A DNA stretch of 44,764 nt from Streptomycetaceae bacterium (GTDB lineage: Bacteria > Actinomycetota > Actinomycetes > Streptomycetales > Streptomycetaceae): NCBI GenBank assembly GCA_019243445.1, contig JAFAUH010000058.1, forward strand, positions 1 to 44,764. The letters run 5' to 3'. Under the pieces are notes generated by a model, which saw nothing but the letters and a program-made list of their open reading frames with translations, was not told the origin of the DNA and ran no database searches. The position numbers and the translations under genes were made by a program. Every line of letters begins with the position of its first letter. Within the stretch, counting starts at the first letter, position 1. Below, in pieces: positions 14,019 to 24,350 of this stretch.

Positions 14019-16595
14019 TTACTCCTCCGGTCCATCGGCATTGACCTCCTCGGCCTCACGCCCAGCCTCTGCGTTGCGTGCGATGCCCACCACAGCGTCG
14101 CGCTTGCCCAAATTGATCAGTTGGACGCCCATGGTGTCACGGCCCGTCTCCCGGACTTCGCTGACCCTTGTACGGATCACCCCGCCGCCGAGCGTAATGG
14201 CCAGGATCTCATCGGCCTCCTCGACCACCAGCGCGCCCACCAGCGAGCCACGCTCCTCCACGATCTTGGCGGCCTTGATACCGAGACCGCCGCGACCCTG
14301 GACCCGGTACTCGTCCACGGGGGTGCGCTTGGCGTACCCGCCATCGGTGGCGGTGAAGACGAACGTACCCGCACGGACGACATTCATCGACAGTAGTTCG
14401 TCACCCTTGCGGAAACTCATCCCCTTCACACCGGATGTCGCCCGGCCCATCGGCCGCAGCGCCTCATCCGTAGCGGTGAACCGGATGGACTGCGCTTTGC
14501 GGCTCACCAGCAGCAGATCATCCTCGGCGGAGACCAGCTCCGCCCCGATCAACTCGTCCTCGCGGCCGTCCGTCATCTCCCGAAGGTTGATCGCGATGAC
14601 GCCGCCGGAGCGCGGCGAGTCGTAATCCTTCAGCGAGGTCTTCTTCACCAGGCCCGACTTAGTAGCAAGCACCAGATACGGCGCCGCCTCATAATTGCGG
14701 ATCGCCATAATCTGCGCGATGTGCTCGTCCGGCTGAAAGGCAAGCAGATTGGCCACGTGCTGGCCGCGTGCGTCACGGCCGACGTCCGGCAACTCATACG
14801 CTTTTGCCCGGTAGACACGGCCCTTGTTGGTGAAGAACAGCAGCCAGTTGTGGGTCGTGGTGACAAAGAAGTGGTCGACGATGTCGTCCTGCTTCAGCTG
14901 TGTACCGCGTACGCCCTTGCCGCCGCGCTTCTGCGAGCGGTACAGGTCGGTCTTGGTGCGCTTGACGTAGCCGCCACGGGTGATGGTGACGACGATGTCC
15001 TCCTCGGCGATCAGGTCCTCGATGGACATGTCGCCGTCGAAGGGCACCAGCTTGCTGCGCCGATCGTCGCCGAACTTCTCGACGATCGCGTTGAGTTCCT
15101 CACTGATGATCTGGCGCTGCCGCACTGGCGAGGAGAGGATCGCGTTGTAGTTGTTGATCTTCGCCTGCAATTCGTCATGCTCCGCGACGATCTTCTGCCG
15201 CTCCAGGGCGGCGAGCCGCCTCAACTGCATGTCGAGGATCGCGGTCGCCTGGATCTCGTCGATCTCCAACAAGTCCATCAGGCCGGCCCGCGCGATCTCA
15301 ACCGTCTCGCTGCGCCGGATCAGCGCAATGACCTCGTCGAGCGCGTCCAGCGCCTTGAGCAGACCACGCAGGATGTGCGCCCGCTCCTCGGCCTTGCGCA
15401 GCCGGAACTTGGTACGGCGGACGATGACCTCGATCTGGTGCGTCACCCAATGCCGGATGAATGCGTCGAGCGACAGGGTGCGCGGCACACCGTCCACCAG
15501 CGCCAGCATGTTGGCGCCGAAATTGGTCTGCAGATCGGTGTGCTTGTACAGGTTGTTGAGAACGACCTTGGCTACGGCATCCCGCTTGAGCACGATCACC
15601 AGACGCTGACCGGTGCGCGAGCTCGTCTCATCCCGTACATCGGCGATACCGCCGATCTTGCCGTCCTTCACCAGGTCGGCAATCTTCTGAGCGAGGTTGT
15701 CCGGGTTGGTCTGGTAAGGCAGTTCGGTGACCACCAGGCACTGGCGGTTCTGGATCTCCTCGACCTCGACCACCGCACGCATGGTGATCGAGCCGCGGCC
15801 GGTCCGGTACGCCTCCTCAATGCCGCGCCGGCCGACGACGAGTGCACCAGTCGGGAAGTCCGGACCCTTGATGCGCTCCAAGAGTGCGTCAAGGAGCTCC
15901 TCGTTGGAGGCATCGGGGTGGTTCAGATACCACTGCGCGCCATCCGCCACCTCACGCAGATTGTGCGGAGGGATGTTGGTGGCCATGCCGACCGCGATAC
16001 CTGCCGAACCATTGATCAGCAGATTGGGGAAGCGCGACGGCAAAACCGTGGGCTCCTGATTGCGGCCGTCGTAGTTGTCCTGGAAGTCGACGGTCTCCTC
16101 GTCGATGTCCCGGACCATCTCCATCGACAGCGGCGCCATCTTGCACTCGGTGTACCGCATGGCCGCGGCCGGGTCATTGCCCGGAGAACCGAAGTTGCCG
16201 TTGGAGTCGACAAGCGGCATCCGCATCGCCCACGGCTGCGCGAGGCGCACCAGCGCGTCGTAGATCGAGGCGTCGCCATGCGGGTGGTACGTACCCATGA
16301 CGTCACCGACGACGCGGGCGCACTTGTAGAAGCCGCGCTCGGGACGGTAGCCGCCGTCGTACATCGCGTACAGCACACGGCGGTGCACCGGCTTGAGGCC
16401 GTCACGGACGTCGGGCAGCGCACGCGAGACGATGACGCTCATCGCGTAGTCGAGGTAGCTGCGCTGCATCTCGGTTTCGAGCCCGACTGGCTCGATACGC
16501 AAGCCCGTTTCGGGGTTGGCAGGTGCGGGGATGGCCTGCAGGGCCTCGGGGGCCTCGGGGTTCGGAGGCGTGCTGGGGGTGGTCTCGTCGGCCAT
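14019..16595 (-). CDS. gyrA: DNA gyrase subunit A
   Basis: 858 residues, normal length for the family. Forms the A2B2 complex that introduces negative supercoils. The N-terminal breakage-reunion domain contains the catalytic tyrosine Y148 in AAAMRYTE. The quinolone region reads [10 protein letters not shown]; alanine (A109) replaces the serine found at E. coli position 83, while the aspartate (D113, E. coli Asp87) is kept. The C-terminal pinwheel starts after about residue 530 and has the GyrA box in QKRGGKG. It lies 58 nt after gyrB on the same strand and is followed within 3 nt by the DUF3566 gene. Confidence 0.98.
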   Translation of the reverse strand: MADETTPSTPPNPEAPEALQAIPAPANPETGLRIEPVGLETEMQRSYLDYAMSVIVSRALPDVRDGLKPVHRRVLYAMYDGGYRPERGFYKCARVVGDVMGTYHPHGDASIYDALVRLAQPWAMRMPLVDSNGNFGSPGNDPAAAMRYTECKMAPLSMEMVRDIDEETVDFQDNYDGRNQEPTVLPSRFPNLLINGSAGIAVGMATNIPPHNLREVADGAQWYLNHPDASNEELLDALLERIKGPDFPTGALVVGRRGIEEAYRTGRGSITMRAVVEVEEIQNRQCLVVTELPYQTNPDNLAQKIADLVKDGKIGGIADVRDETSSRTGQRLVIVLKRDAVAKVVLNNLYKHTDLQTNFGANMLALVDGVPRTLSLDAFIRHWVTHQIEVIVRRTKFRLRKAEERAHILRGLLKALDALDEVIALIRRSETVEIARAGLMDLLEIDEIQATAILDMQLRRLAALERQKIVAEHDELQAKINNYNAILSSPVRQRQIISEELNAIVEKFGDDRRSKLVPFDGDMSIEDLIAEEDIVVTITRGGYVKRTKTDLYRSQKRGGKGVRGTQLKQDDIVDHFFVTTTHNWLLFFTNKGRVYRAKAYELPDVGRDARGQHVANLLAFQPDEHIAQIMAIRNYEAAPYLVLATKSGLVKKTSLKDYDSPRSGGVIAINLREMTDGREDELIGAELVSAEDDLLLVSRKAQSIRFTATDEALRPMGRATSGVKGMSFRKGDELLSMNVVRAGTFVFTATDGGYAKRTPVDEYRVQGRGGLGIKAAKIVEERGSLVGALVVEEADEILAITLGGGVIRTRVSEVRETGRDTMGVQLINLGKRDAVVGIARNAEAGREAEEVNADGPEE

Positions 16596-16610
16596 TGCCG
16601 GTCAAGTTCC

Positions 16611-16653
16611 TTTCGGGCCGCTGTCTTTCAGGCCGTGTCTTTCGAGGGCCGAC

Positions 16654-16655
<2 letters not shown>
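16611..16655. repeat. Three ~15-nt repeats filling the gyrB-gyrA gap
   Basis: TTTCGGGCCGCTGTC (16611-16625), TTTCAGGCCGTGTC (16626-16639) and TTTCGAGGGCCGACTC (16640-16655) occupy most of the 58-nt spacer and run into the gyrB stop codon (16654-16656). Confidence 0.75.
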
Positions 16656-19012
<2,357 letters not shown>

Positions 19013-19546
19013 TCAGCCATAGGTGTCACCAGGGCCCTTGGATCCGGGGGCGCGCAGCCTGCCGTATGTGCGCGGGGCGCCGCCAGGACCCAGCACCTTG
19101 ATCATTTTGACCGTTCCATGACCCAGATCGGTGTTGAGCCGGGCCACAAGCGTCGAAGCCAGCAACCGTACCTGCGTCGCCCACGCCGTCGAATCGCACT
19201 GCACAGTGAGGATCTTCTCCTCCTCGTCGTACCGCTGGGGTACGCAGTGCTTCGCCAGGTCCTCTCCCACCAACTGCGGCCAGCGTCCCATCACCCCGCC
19301 GACCGCGGCCGGCGCCTCCCAGCCGCGCTCGGTGATCAGCCGACTGATCGCGGCGCCGAGCGACAGCGGATCGCGACCGTCGGCGCGCGCCCCGCTGCGC
19401 AGGCCGCCACGGCGCGCGCGCTTCTTTTCCTGCGCCGAGGCTCCGCGGGCGCGCGCCTGCTCCTTCGCGGCGCGCAGTGCCACCCGCGCCAGGTCCACAC
19501 CGGACAGCTGGGGCTGCGGCTTCACCTCGGTGACGTTGTCATTCAT
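19013..19546 (-). CDS. dciA: DciA-like DUF721 protein (replicative helicase loader/operator type)
   Basis: 177 residues from ATG 19546 (MNDNVTEVKP), preceded by GGAG. The basic low-complexity N-terminus (RARGASAQEKKRARRGG) is followed by the DUF721/DciA domain, PLSLGAAISRLITERGWEAP and LAKHCVPQRYDEEEKILTVQ. DciA proteins interact with DnaB helicase in bacteria lacking DnaC or DnaI, and in actinobacteria the gene sits between recF and gyrB as here. Identity by family is good; helicase-loading function is by analogy. Confidence 0.85.
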   Translation of the reverse strand: MNDNVTEVKPQPQLSGVDLARVALRAAKEQARARGASAQEKKRARRGGLRSGARADGRDPLSLGAAISRLITERGWEAPAAVGGVMGRWPQLVGEDLAKHCVPQRYDEEEKILTVQCDSTAWATQVRLLASTLVARLNTDLGHGTVKMIKVLGPGGAPRTYGRLRAPGSKGPGDTYG

Positions 19547-19570
19547 ACACGCTCCACATCTCTCTGCCTT

Positions 19571-19670
19571 CATGTGAATTCATGGGCGTTCACATGAAGG
19601 CATGTGCGTTCATGTGCGTTCACGCGTGTTCTTATGTGTTCATGCGTGTTCTTATGTGTTCACGTGCGCT
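19571..19670. repeat. Ten tandem 10-nt repeats across the recF stop codon
   Basis: Ten consecutive 10-nt units in exact phase (19571, 19581 and so on to 19661), consensus near CATGTGCGTT, for example CATGTGCGTT twice (19601, 19611), CTTATGTGTT twice (19631, 19651) and CATGCGTGTT (19641). The recF stop (19660-19662) lies at the boundary of the last two units. A 10-nt period is close to one DNA helical turn, so each unit faces the same side of the helix. Confidence 0.9.
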
Positions 19671-20853
19671 CTACCCGGCCGTTGTAGACAGTGCAGCGGG
19701 CGCCCGTGAGCACACCGGGGACGTCCTCGTCCACAGCCGCCGTGACCAGCACCTGCTCGCCGGGCGCGACGAGTTCCGCGAGCCGGTCGCGGCGGCGGGT
19801 ATCGAGCTCGGCGAAGACGTCGTCCAGGATCAGCACAGGTTCGCCGCCCTCACCGCTCTCGCCTTCGGCGCGCAACAGGTCATATGAGGCGAGGCGGAGC
19901 GCGAGCGCCAGTGACCACGACTCGCCATGGCTTGCGTACCCCTTGGCGGGCAGCTCGCCGAGCTTGAGCAACAGGTCGTCCCGGTGCGGTCCGACGAGGG
20001 TGACGCCGCGCTCGATCTCCTGTTTGCGGGCATCGGCGAGTGCACCCAGCAGCAGCTCGTACAGCTGTTCCCGGGATGCGCCGAACGTGCCGGGTACACC
20101 GTGGTGCGGGGAGTCGCCCGCCGAACCGCGGTAGTCGAGGCCGACCGGGCCACCGCCTGGGGCCAGTTGCTCGTATGCCTTGTCGGTGAGCGGCTGAAGC
20201 GCGGCGATGAGAGCGTGGCGCTGCGTGAGCAGCTCGGCGCCGGTTCGTGCAAGGTGCTGGTCCCACACGTCGAGCGTGGACAAATCCGCCTCTATTGACT
20301 TCGTCGTGGTAGGGGCACCTCGCCGGCCCCCGTGCCGCCGAGCCAGTGCCGCCGACTTCAGCAGGGTGTTGCGCTGTTTGAGCACACGGTCGTAATCCTG
20401 CCGAACACCTGCCATGCGAGGGGAGCGCACGATGATCAGCTCATCGAGGAAGCGGCGGCGCTCGGAGGGATCGCCTTTGATCAGGGCAAGGTCCTCAGGG
20501 GCGAAGAGCACGGTGCGCAGGATGCCGAGCACGTCACGTGGTCGTACCTGGGAGGATCGGTTGATGCGGGCGCGGTTCGCCTTGCCCGGATTGATTTCGA
20601 ACTCGATCAGCTGCTGTCGTTCGCCGTGGGTAATGGCTGCCCGTATCACGGCCCGGTCCGCGCCGAGCCGCACCAATGGGGCGTCGGCGGCGACGCGATG
20701 GCTACTGAGGGTGGCGAGATAGCCGATTGCCTCGACGAGATTGGTCTTGCCCTGCCCGTTGGAACCGATGAACGTGGTGACGCCCGGGTCGAGCGGGACC
20801 TCGACCCGGGCGTAGGAGCGGAAGTCGGCGAGTGACAGGTGGCTTACATGCAT
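19660..20853 (-). CDS. recF: DNA replication and repair protein RecF
   Basis: 397 residues from ATG 20853 ([19 protein letters not shown]). SMC-like ATPase that helps load RecA at gaps through RecO and RecR. Walker A GSNGQGKT at residues 30-37, signature [13 protein letters not shown]-like segment ([20 protein letters not shown]), Walker [14 protein letters not shown]. The ribosome binding site is weak. Located between gnd and dciA in the standard streptomycete order. Its 3' end lies in a 10-nt tandem array. Confidence 0.95.
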   Translation of the reverse strand: MHVSHLSLADFRSYARVEVPLDPGVTTFIGSNGQGKTNLVEAIGYLATLSSHRVAADAPLVRLGADRAVIRAAITHGERQQLIEFEINPGKANRARINRSSQVRPRDVLGILRTVLFAPEDLALIKGDPSERRRFLDELIIVRSPRMAGVRQDYDRVLKQRNTLLKSAALARRHGGRRGAPTTTKSIEADLSTLDVWDQHLARTGAELLTQRHALIAALQPLTDKAYEQLAPGGGPVGLDYRGSAGDSPHHGVPGTFGASREQLYELLLGALADARKQEIERGVTLVGPHRDDLLLKLGELPAKGYASHGESWSLALALRLASYDLLRAEGESGEGGEPVLILDDVFAELDTRRRDRLAELVAPGEQVLVTAAVDEDVPGVLTGARCTVYNGRVERT

Positions 20854-20934
20854 CGTGCGCTGTGGCGCGGGATCACGCCTGCCTCCCTGCCTTGGTCGCT
20901 TTCTGTTAGCGGTATGTGCGGCGTTTGCCACATA

Positions 20935-21036
20935 TGCTGCATTTGCTGTGCGTTGACTGCATTTACTGCCGGATTTACTGCTGGACCTTGTCCGGGCCTG
21001 TGCTAGGCACTGTCCGGGCCTGGTCCTGCGTGTTCA
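20935..21036. repeat. Degenerate short repeats downstream of gnd
   Basis: TGTCCGGGCCTG occurs at 20989-21000 (within CTTGTCCGGG) and again at 21011-21022. GCATTTGCTG, GCATTTACTG and GGATTTACTG recur between 20939 and 20982, and TTTACTGCTGG resembles the stretch over the gnd stop (TTCACTGCTG, 21033-21042). Confidence 0.65.
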
Positions 21037-21924
21037 CTGCTGTGGAGCGTCAGCCGACTCGACGGCGTGGCCGCCGAACTGGTTGCGCAGCGCGGCAATC
21101 ATCTTCATCGAGGGTGAGTCGTCCTGGCGGGACGAGAACCGGGCGAAGAGCGAGGCGGTGATCGCCGGCAGCGGCACGGCGTGGTCGATGGCGGCCTCGA
21201 CTGTCCACCTGCCCTCGCCGGAGTCGGCGGCGTAGCCGCGCAGCTTGCTCAGGTGCTCGTCCTCGTCGAGGGCGTTAACGGCCAGGTCGAGCAACCAGGA
21301 ACGGATGACCGTGCCCTCCTGCCAGGAGCGGAAGACCTCACGGACATCGGTGACCGAGTCCACGGCCTCAAGCAGCTCCCAGCCCTCGGCGTATGCCTGC
21401 ATCATTGCGTACTCGATGCCGTTGTGGACCATCTTGGCGAAGTGGCCCGCGCCGACCTTGCCTGCGTGGACGGAGCCGAACTCCCCCTCTGGCTTGAGTG
21501 CGTCGAAGATCGGCTGGACTCGCGCCACGTTCGCCGGGTCACCGCCATACATCAGCGCGTAGCCGTTCTCCAGGCCCCAGACTCCGCCGGAGACACCGCA
21601 GTCGATGAAGCCGATACCGCGGGCGCTGAGCTCCTCGGCGTGCCTCTCGTCATCGGTCCAGCGCGAGTTGCCACCGTCGACGACGATGTCGCCGGGCGAG
21701 AGCAGGCCGGCCAGCTCATCGATCGTCGCCTGTGTCGGGCCACCCGCGGGGACCATCACCCATACAACACGCGGAGCCTTCAACTTATCCACAAGCGCCT
21801 GGAGGCTGGGGACATCGGCGAGGTTCAGGTTGCGGTCGTAGCCGATGACGGTGTGGCCGGCGCGGCGGATGCGCTCGCGCATATTGCCGCCCATCTTGCC
21901 GAGACCGATGAGACCGAGCTCCAT
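21034..21924 (-). CDS. gnd: 6-phosphogluconate dehydrogenase, decarboxylating (short GndA-type)
   Basis: 296 residues. Oxidises 6-phosphogluconate to ribulose 5-phosphate in the pentose phosphate pathway. ATG 21924 is preferred over the adjacent GTG 21927 because GAAGGA is well placed. N-terminal Rossmann motif GLIGLGKMGGNM, substrate motifs DGGNSRWTDD and VSGGVWGLENG, catalytic lysine region KVGAGHFAKMVHNGIEY. The roughly 300-residue length is the short form, commonly NAD-preferring. Located between dnaN and recF as in other streptomycetes. Confidence 0.95.
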   Translation of the reverse strand: MELGLIGLGKMGGNMRERIRRAGHTVIGYDRNLNLADVPSLQALVDKLKAPRVVWVMVPAGGPTQATIDELAGLLSPGDIVVDGGNSRWTDDERHAEELSARGIGFIDCGVSGGVWGLENGYALMYGGDPANVARVQPIFDALKPEGEFGSVHAGKVGAGHFAKMVHNGIEYAMMQAYAEGWELLEAVDSVTDVREVFRSWQEGTVIRSWLLDLAVNALDEDEHLSKLRGYAADSGEGRWTVEAAIDHAVPLPAITASLFARFSSRQDDSPSMKMIAALRNQFGGHAVESADAPQQ

Positions 21925-22073
21925 CACAGATCCTTCGTTCGAAGCGTGCCTGACCTAGAGTGCCGCCCCTGCCGACGTTTGCCCCGCGCTCGCCGTCCTG
22001 GCACGGCTATCCACTGCGTTGCCGCATCGCCCACATACGGGCCCCAGCACGAGGGCACCGCCGCGGCAGCGGC

Positions 22074-22178
22074 TGCTGTTAGGGCCCGCCGGAAAATAAG
22101 TTGTGCGTTGGATCTCTTGACACCACAGCTCAGACACGGTGTTCGCATACAACTTATTTCGAGGCGGTCCCTTACAGC
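22074..22178. mobile_element. MITE-like element with ~26-30-bp imperfect terminal inverted repeats
   Basis: Left end 22075-22104 and right end 22149-22178 are inverted copies: read inward both give GCTGT(T/A)AGGG(C/A)CCGCC, a 3-nt variable patch, then an identical AAATAAGTTGT (21 of the inner 26 positions match). The 44-nt interior has no coding capacity. CAGCGGC occurs at 22067-22073 and 22175-22181 and could be a target duplication, although it is not symmetric to the ends. The AT-rich inner ends differ from the surroundings. I cannot name the parent insertion-sequence family. Confidence 0.6.
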
Positions 22179-22290
22179 GGCACCTTGCGGCTGAGCGCAC
22201 CAGGACGCCCCGCTACCGAGCAAACGTTGGCGGGGCAGCACTAGCTCTGAGCCTACGTCGGCCCTCCGGCCCCGCCTCACCCGAGGCGTC

Positions 22291-22411
22291 CTCACCCCGA
22301 CAAGCGCACCGGCATCCTGTGCTTTCCCGGGGGCCACCCCCCGGACCCCCGGCAGGAAACCGCCAGGCATGTCCCAAGCCAAACCACTCACCCCGACAAG
22401 CGCACCGGCAT
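22291..22411. repeat. 25-nt direct repeat: dnaN 3' end duplicated downstream
   Basis: The 25 nt at 22387-22411, which encode the last residues MPVRLSG and the stop of dnaN on the minus strand, are repeated without mismatch at 22291-22315, 96 nt away. The 71 nt between contain a GC-rich hairpin. Confidence 0.92.
22327..22344 (-). terminator. GC-rich hairpin downstream of dnaN
   Basis: CCGGGGG (22327-22333) and CCCCCGG (22338-22344) form a perfect 7-bp stem with a 4-nt loop; a neighbouring CCCCCGG at 22346-22352 allows alternatives. It is 43 nt past the dnaN stop and lacks a U-run. Confidence 0.5.
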
Positions 22412-23518
22412 GATCAGGTACTTGTACGTCTCGTCGGACTCAGCGTCGATCGCCGGCTTGCCGCTGAGCAGCGCCGGCTTGGTGGCGGTGGTGAATGACA
22501 GCTGAGCCACTGGGGAGTCAATCGCGCTCAGGCCGTCAAGCAAGAACGTCGGATTGAACGCGATCGAGACGTCTTCGCCGTCCAACTGGGCATCGACACG
22601 TTCCACAGCCTGTGCATCATCGCTTGAGCCGGCTTCCAGGGTGAGGACGCCCGCCGTGAAACTGAGCCGGATCGGCGTATTGCGTTCGGCAACCAGCGCG
22701 ACCCGCTTGACCGCCTCGACAAACGGCGCCGTCTCGATCACAGCGACCGAGGCGAACTCCGTCGGGAACAGCGTGCGGTACTTCGGCAGGTCACCTTCGA
22801 GGAGGCGGGTGGTCGTACGTCGTCCGGCGCCTTCGAAGCCGATCAGGCCCTCGCCGGCTCCCGAGCCGGCCAGCGCAAGCGCCACCGTGTCACCGCTGGT
22901 CAGCGACTTGGCGATGTCAAGCAGGGTTTTGGCGGGGACGAGTGCGACCGCCGACAGGTCGGGCGTCTCCGGTTTCCACAGGAATTCGCCTACGGCGAAG
23001 CGATAGCGGTCGGTGGCAGCCAGCGTGACCGTGTCGCCCTCGATCTCGATTCGTACGCCGGTGAGTACCGGCAGGGTGTCGTCGCGCCCGGCGGCGATCG
23101 CGACCTGGGAGACCGCGGCGGCGAAGACCTCGCCGGGCACGGTGCCGGAAGCTGTCGGCATCTGCGGCAGGGCCGGGTATTCCTCCACAGGCAGGGTGTG
23201 GAGTGTGAATCGCGAACTGCCACACACCACGGTGACCCGCACGCCGTCAGTGGAGATCTCCACAGGCCTGTTGGGAAGTGCACGGGAGATGTCGGCGAGC
23301 AGGCGGCCGGAGACGAGCACTGTGCCCTCCTCCTCGACCTCCGCTTCGACCGAGACCCGTGCCGAGACCTCGTAGTCGAAGGCGGACAGGCTCAGCCGAC
23401 CCTCCTCGGCCTTCAGCAGCAGGCCGGCGAGTACGGGCGCCGGCGGGCGGGCTGGGAGGCTGCGAGCCGCCCAGGCCACTGCCTCCGCGAGTACGTCGCG
23501 TTCCACCCGGAACTTCAC
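22388..23518 (-). CDS. dnaN: DNA polymerase III beta subunit (sliding clamp)
   Basis: 376 residues from GTG 23518 (VKFRVERDVLAEAVAWAARS) behind an excellent AGGAGG at 8-nt spacing. Ring-shaped processivity clamp of DNA polymerase III; all three clamp domains are present over the full length, with AIDSPVAQLSF, DETYKYLIMPVRLSG and the typical C-terminus of streptomycete clamps. The frame is open upstream through oriC, but this part does not resemble DnaN. Confidence 0.97.
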   Translation of the reverse strand: MKFRVERDVLAEAVAWAARSLPARPPAPVLAGLLLKAEEGRLSLSAFDYEVSARVSVEAEVEEEGTVLVSGRLLADISRALPNRPVEISTDGVRVTVVCGSSRFTLHTLPVEEYPALPQMPTASGTVPGEVFAAAVSQVAIAAGRDDTLPVLTGVRIEIEGDTVTLAATDRYRFAVGEFLWKPETPDLSAVALVPAKTLLDIAKSLTSGDTVALALAGSGAGEGLIGFEGAGRRTTTRLLEGDLPKYRTLFPTEFASVAVIETAPFVEAVKRVALVAERNTPIRLSFTAGVLTLEAGSSDDAQAVERVDAQLDGEDVSIAFNPTFLLDGLSAIDSPVAQLSFTTATKPALLSGKPAIDAESDETYKYLIMPVRLSG

Positions 23519-24274
23519 CGGAACCGCCTCCTGCTGTTGCTGGCCGTCTATGCCGGCTTTCTCGCGGCCGACTGCTTCTCGATCGTCTGTCGGAGAACAG
23601 TTTGACGCACGCCACTGACAACGGGTGCGGGTTGGGTCAAGTCGAGGCGCCGAGTGTCGGGCCGTGCGTCGCTCCGTTGTGCACAGGCCCAACTTCGATC
23701 TTGATTCCCCGGTATCTCTACGTAGTCGTAGTAATAGGGGGTGTGGATACCGTGGATAACTGGTTCCGGCGCAGGTCAGCAGCACTTTTTTGTCCACGGT
23801 GGCTGTGGGCAGAGCCCGTGGACAACCTCGGCCATCTGTGGATGACCGGAACTTGTGCACACCCGATGCACAGGAGACCCCCGGTTCTCCCCAGTGCTGT
23901 CCCCAGAAATACCCAGGTTCTCCCCAGCTCAACCAGTCCTCTTTGTGTGATGGCTTTCACTCCATCTGGCGATGGAGGCCATGAGGTTGCCGAACAGTGG
24001 ACAGCTGTGTGGACAAGCTGTGCACAACTGCCCCTTGCCTGTGGACTGGCTGTGGACAGCTGCGAGCGGCGGCTGGAGAGCCTCGGTTGTCCACAGCCTG
24101 TGGAAAGTGGTTAATCACATTTCCCCACCCGGTTGACCTGCAATCATGGTCGTTCATCTGCCTTCCCTGTGGAGGAAGTTGGGAAAACCTAGTCGTCCCC
24201 AAGGTGTGGAAGGCCGGATCGACCCGATGCTGTGGAGTACCTGCGGTAGGGGCTAGAGGTTCGAACAACGGGAA
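23519..24274. other. oriC: Chromosomal replication origin oriC
   Basis: The dnaA-dnaN spacer contains about 17 DnaA-box-like 9-mers. Matches to (T/C)(T/C)(G/A/C)TCCACA on the plus strand: 24087-24095 (TTGTCCACA), and 23790-23798 with one mismatch. Minus strand, full matches: 23837-23845, 24008-24016 (TTGTCCACA), 24051-24059, 24168-24176. Minus strand, one mismatch: 23742-23750, 23751-23759, 23817-23825, 23996-24004, 24040-24048, 24099-24107, 24205-24213, 24231-24239. Three TTGTGCACA variants lie at 23677-23685, 23853-23861 and 24019-24027. Most boxes point the same way, as in the known streptomycete origin with about 19 boxes. A 12-nt direct repeat GGTTCTCCCCAG (23883-23894, 23916-23927) separates two clusters. 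The dnaN promoter should lie in the left part. Confidence 0.95.
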
Positions 24275-24327
24275 AAGCTCCGGGAGTTGCACCACCGCGC
24301 CAGCGGCTGATGTCACTCCCGGAGCTT
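24275..24327 (-). terminator. dnaA terminator
   Basis: A perfect 13-bp inverted repeat (24275-24287 with 24315-24327) with a 27-nt loop, followed on the minus strand by TTTTCCC. It lies 24 nt past the dnaA stop and separates dnaA transcription from oriC. Confidence 0.85.
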
Positions 24328-24350
24328 GTGTGTGATATGGCGGTGATCTG

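Larger units (their letters stand above)
21925..22387. other. gnd-dnaN intergenic region
   Basis: 463 nt with no conserved gene. It holds a MITE-like element with long terminal inverted repeats (22074-22178), a duplicated copy of the dnaN 3' end (22291-22315) and a GC-rich hairpin (22327-22344). The gnd promoter should also be here; TTGACA occurs at 22117-22122 but on the strand opposite gnd. Confidence 0.6.

Noticed and set aside
19571-19670. CRISPR array
   Set aside because: Units are contiguous without spacers and there are no cas genes.
21955-22200. Minus-strand 81-codon frame next to gnd
   Set aside because: It is formed mostly by the MITE-like inverted repeats and has no ribosome binding site or recognisable similarity.
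23519-23932. Upstream extension of dnaN into oriC
   Set aside because: The frame is open by chance; the conserved start at GTG 23518 has an ideal AGGAGG and the extension contains DnaA boxes.
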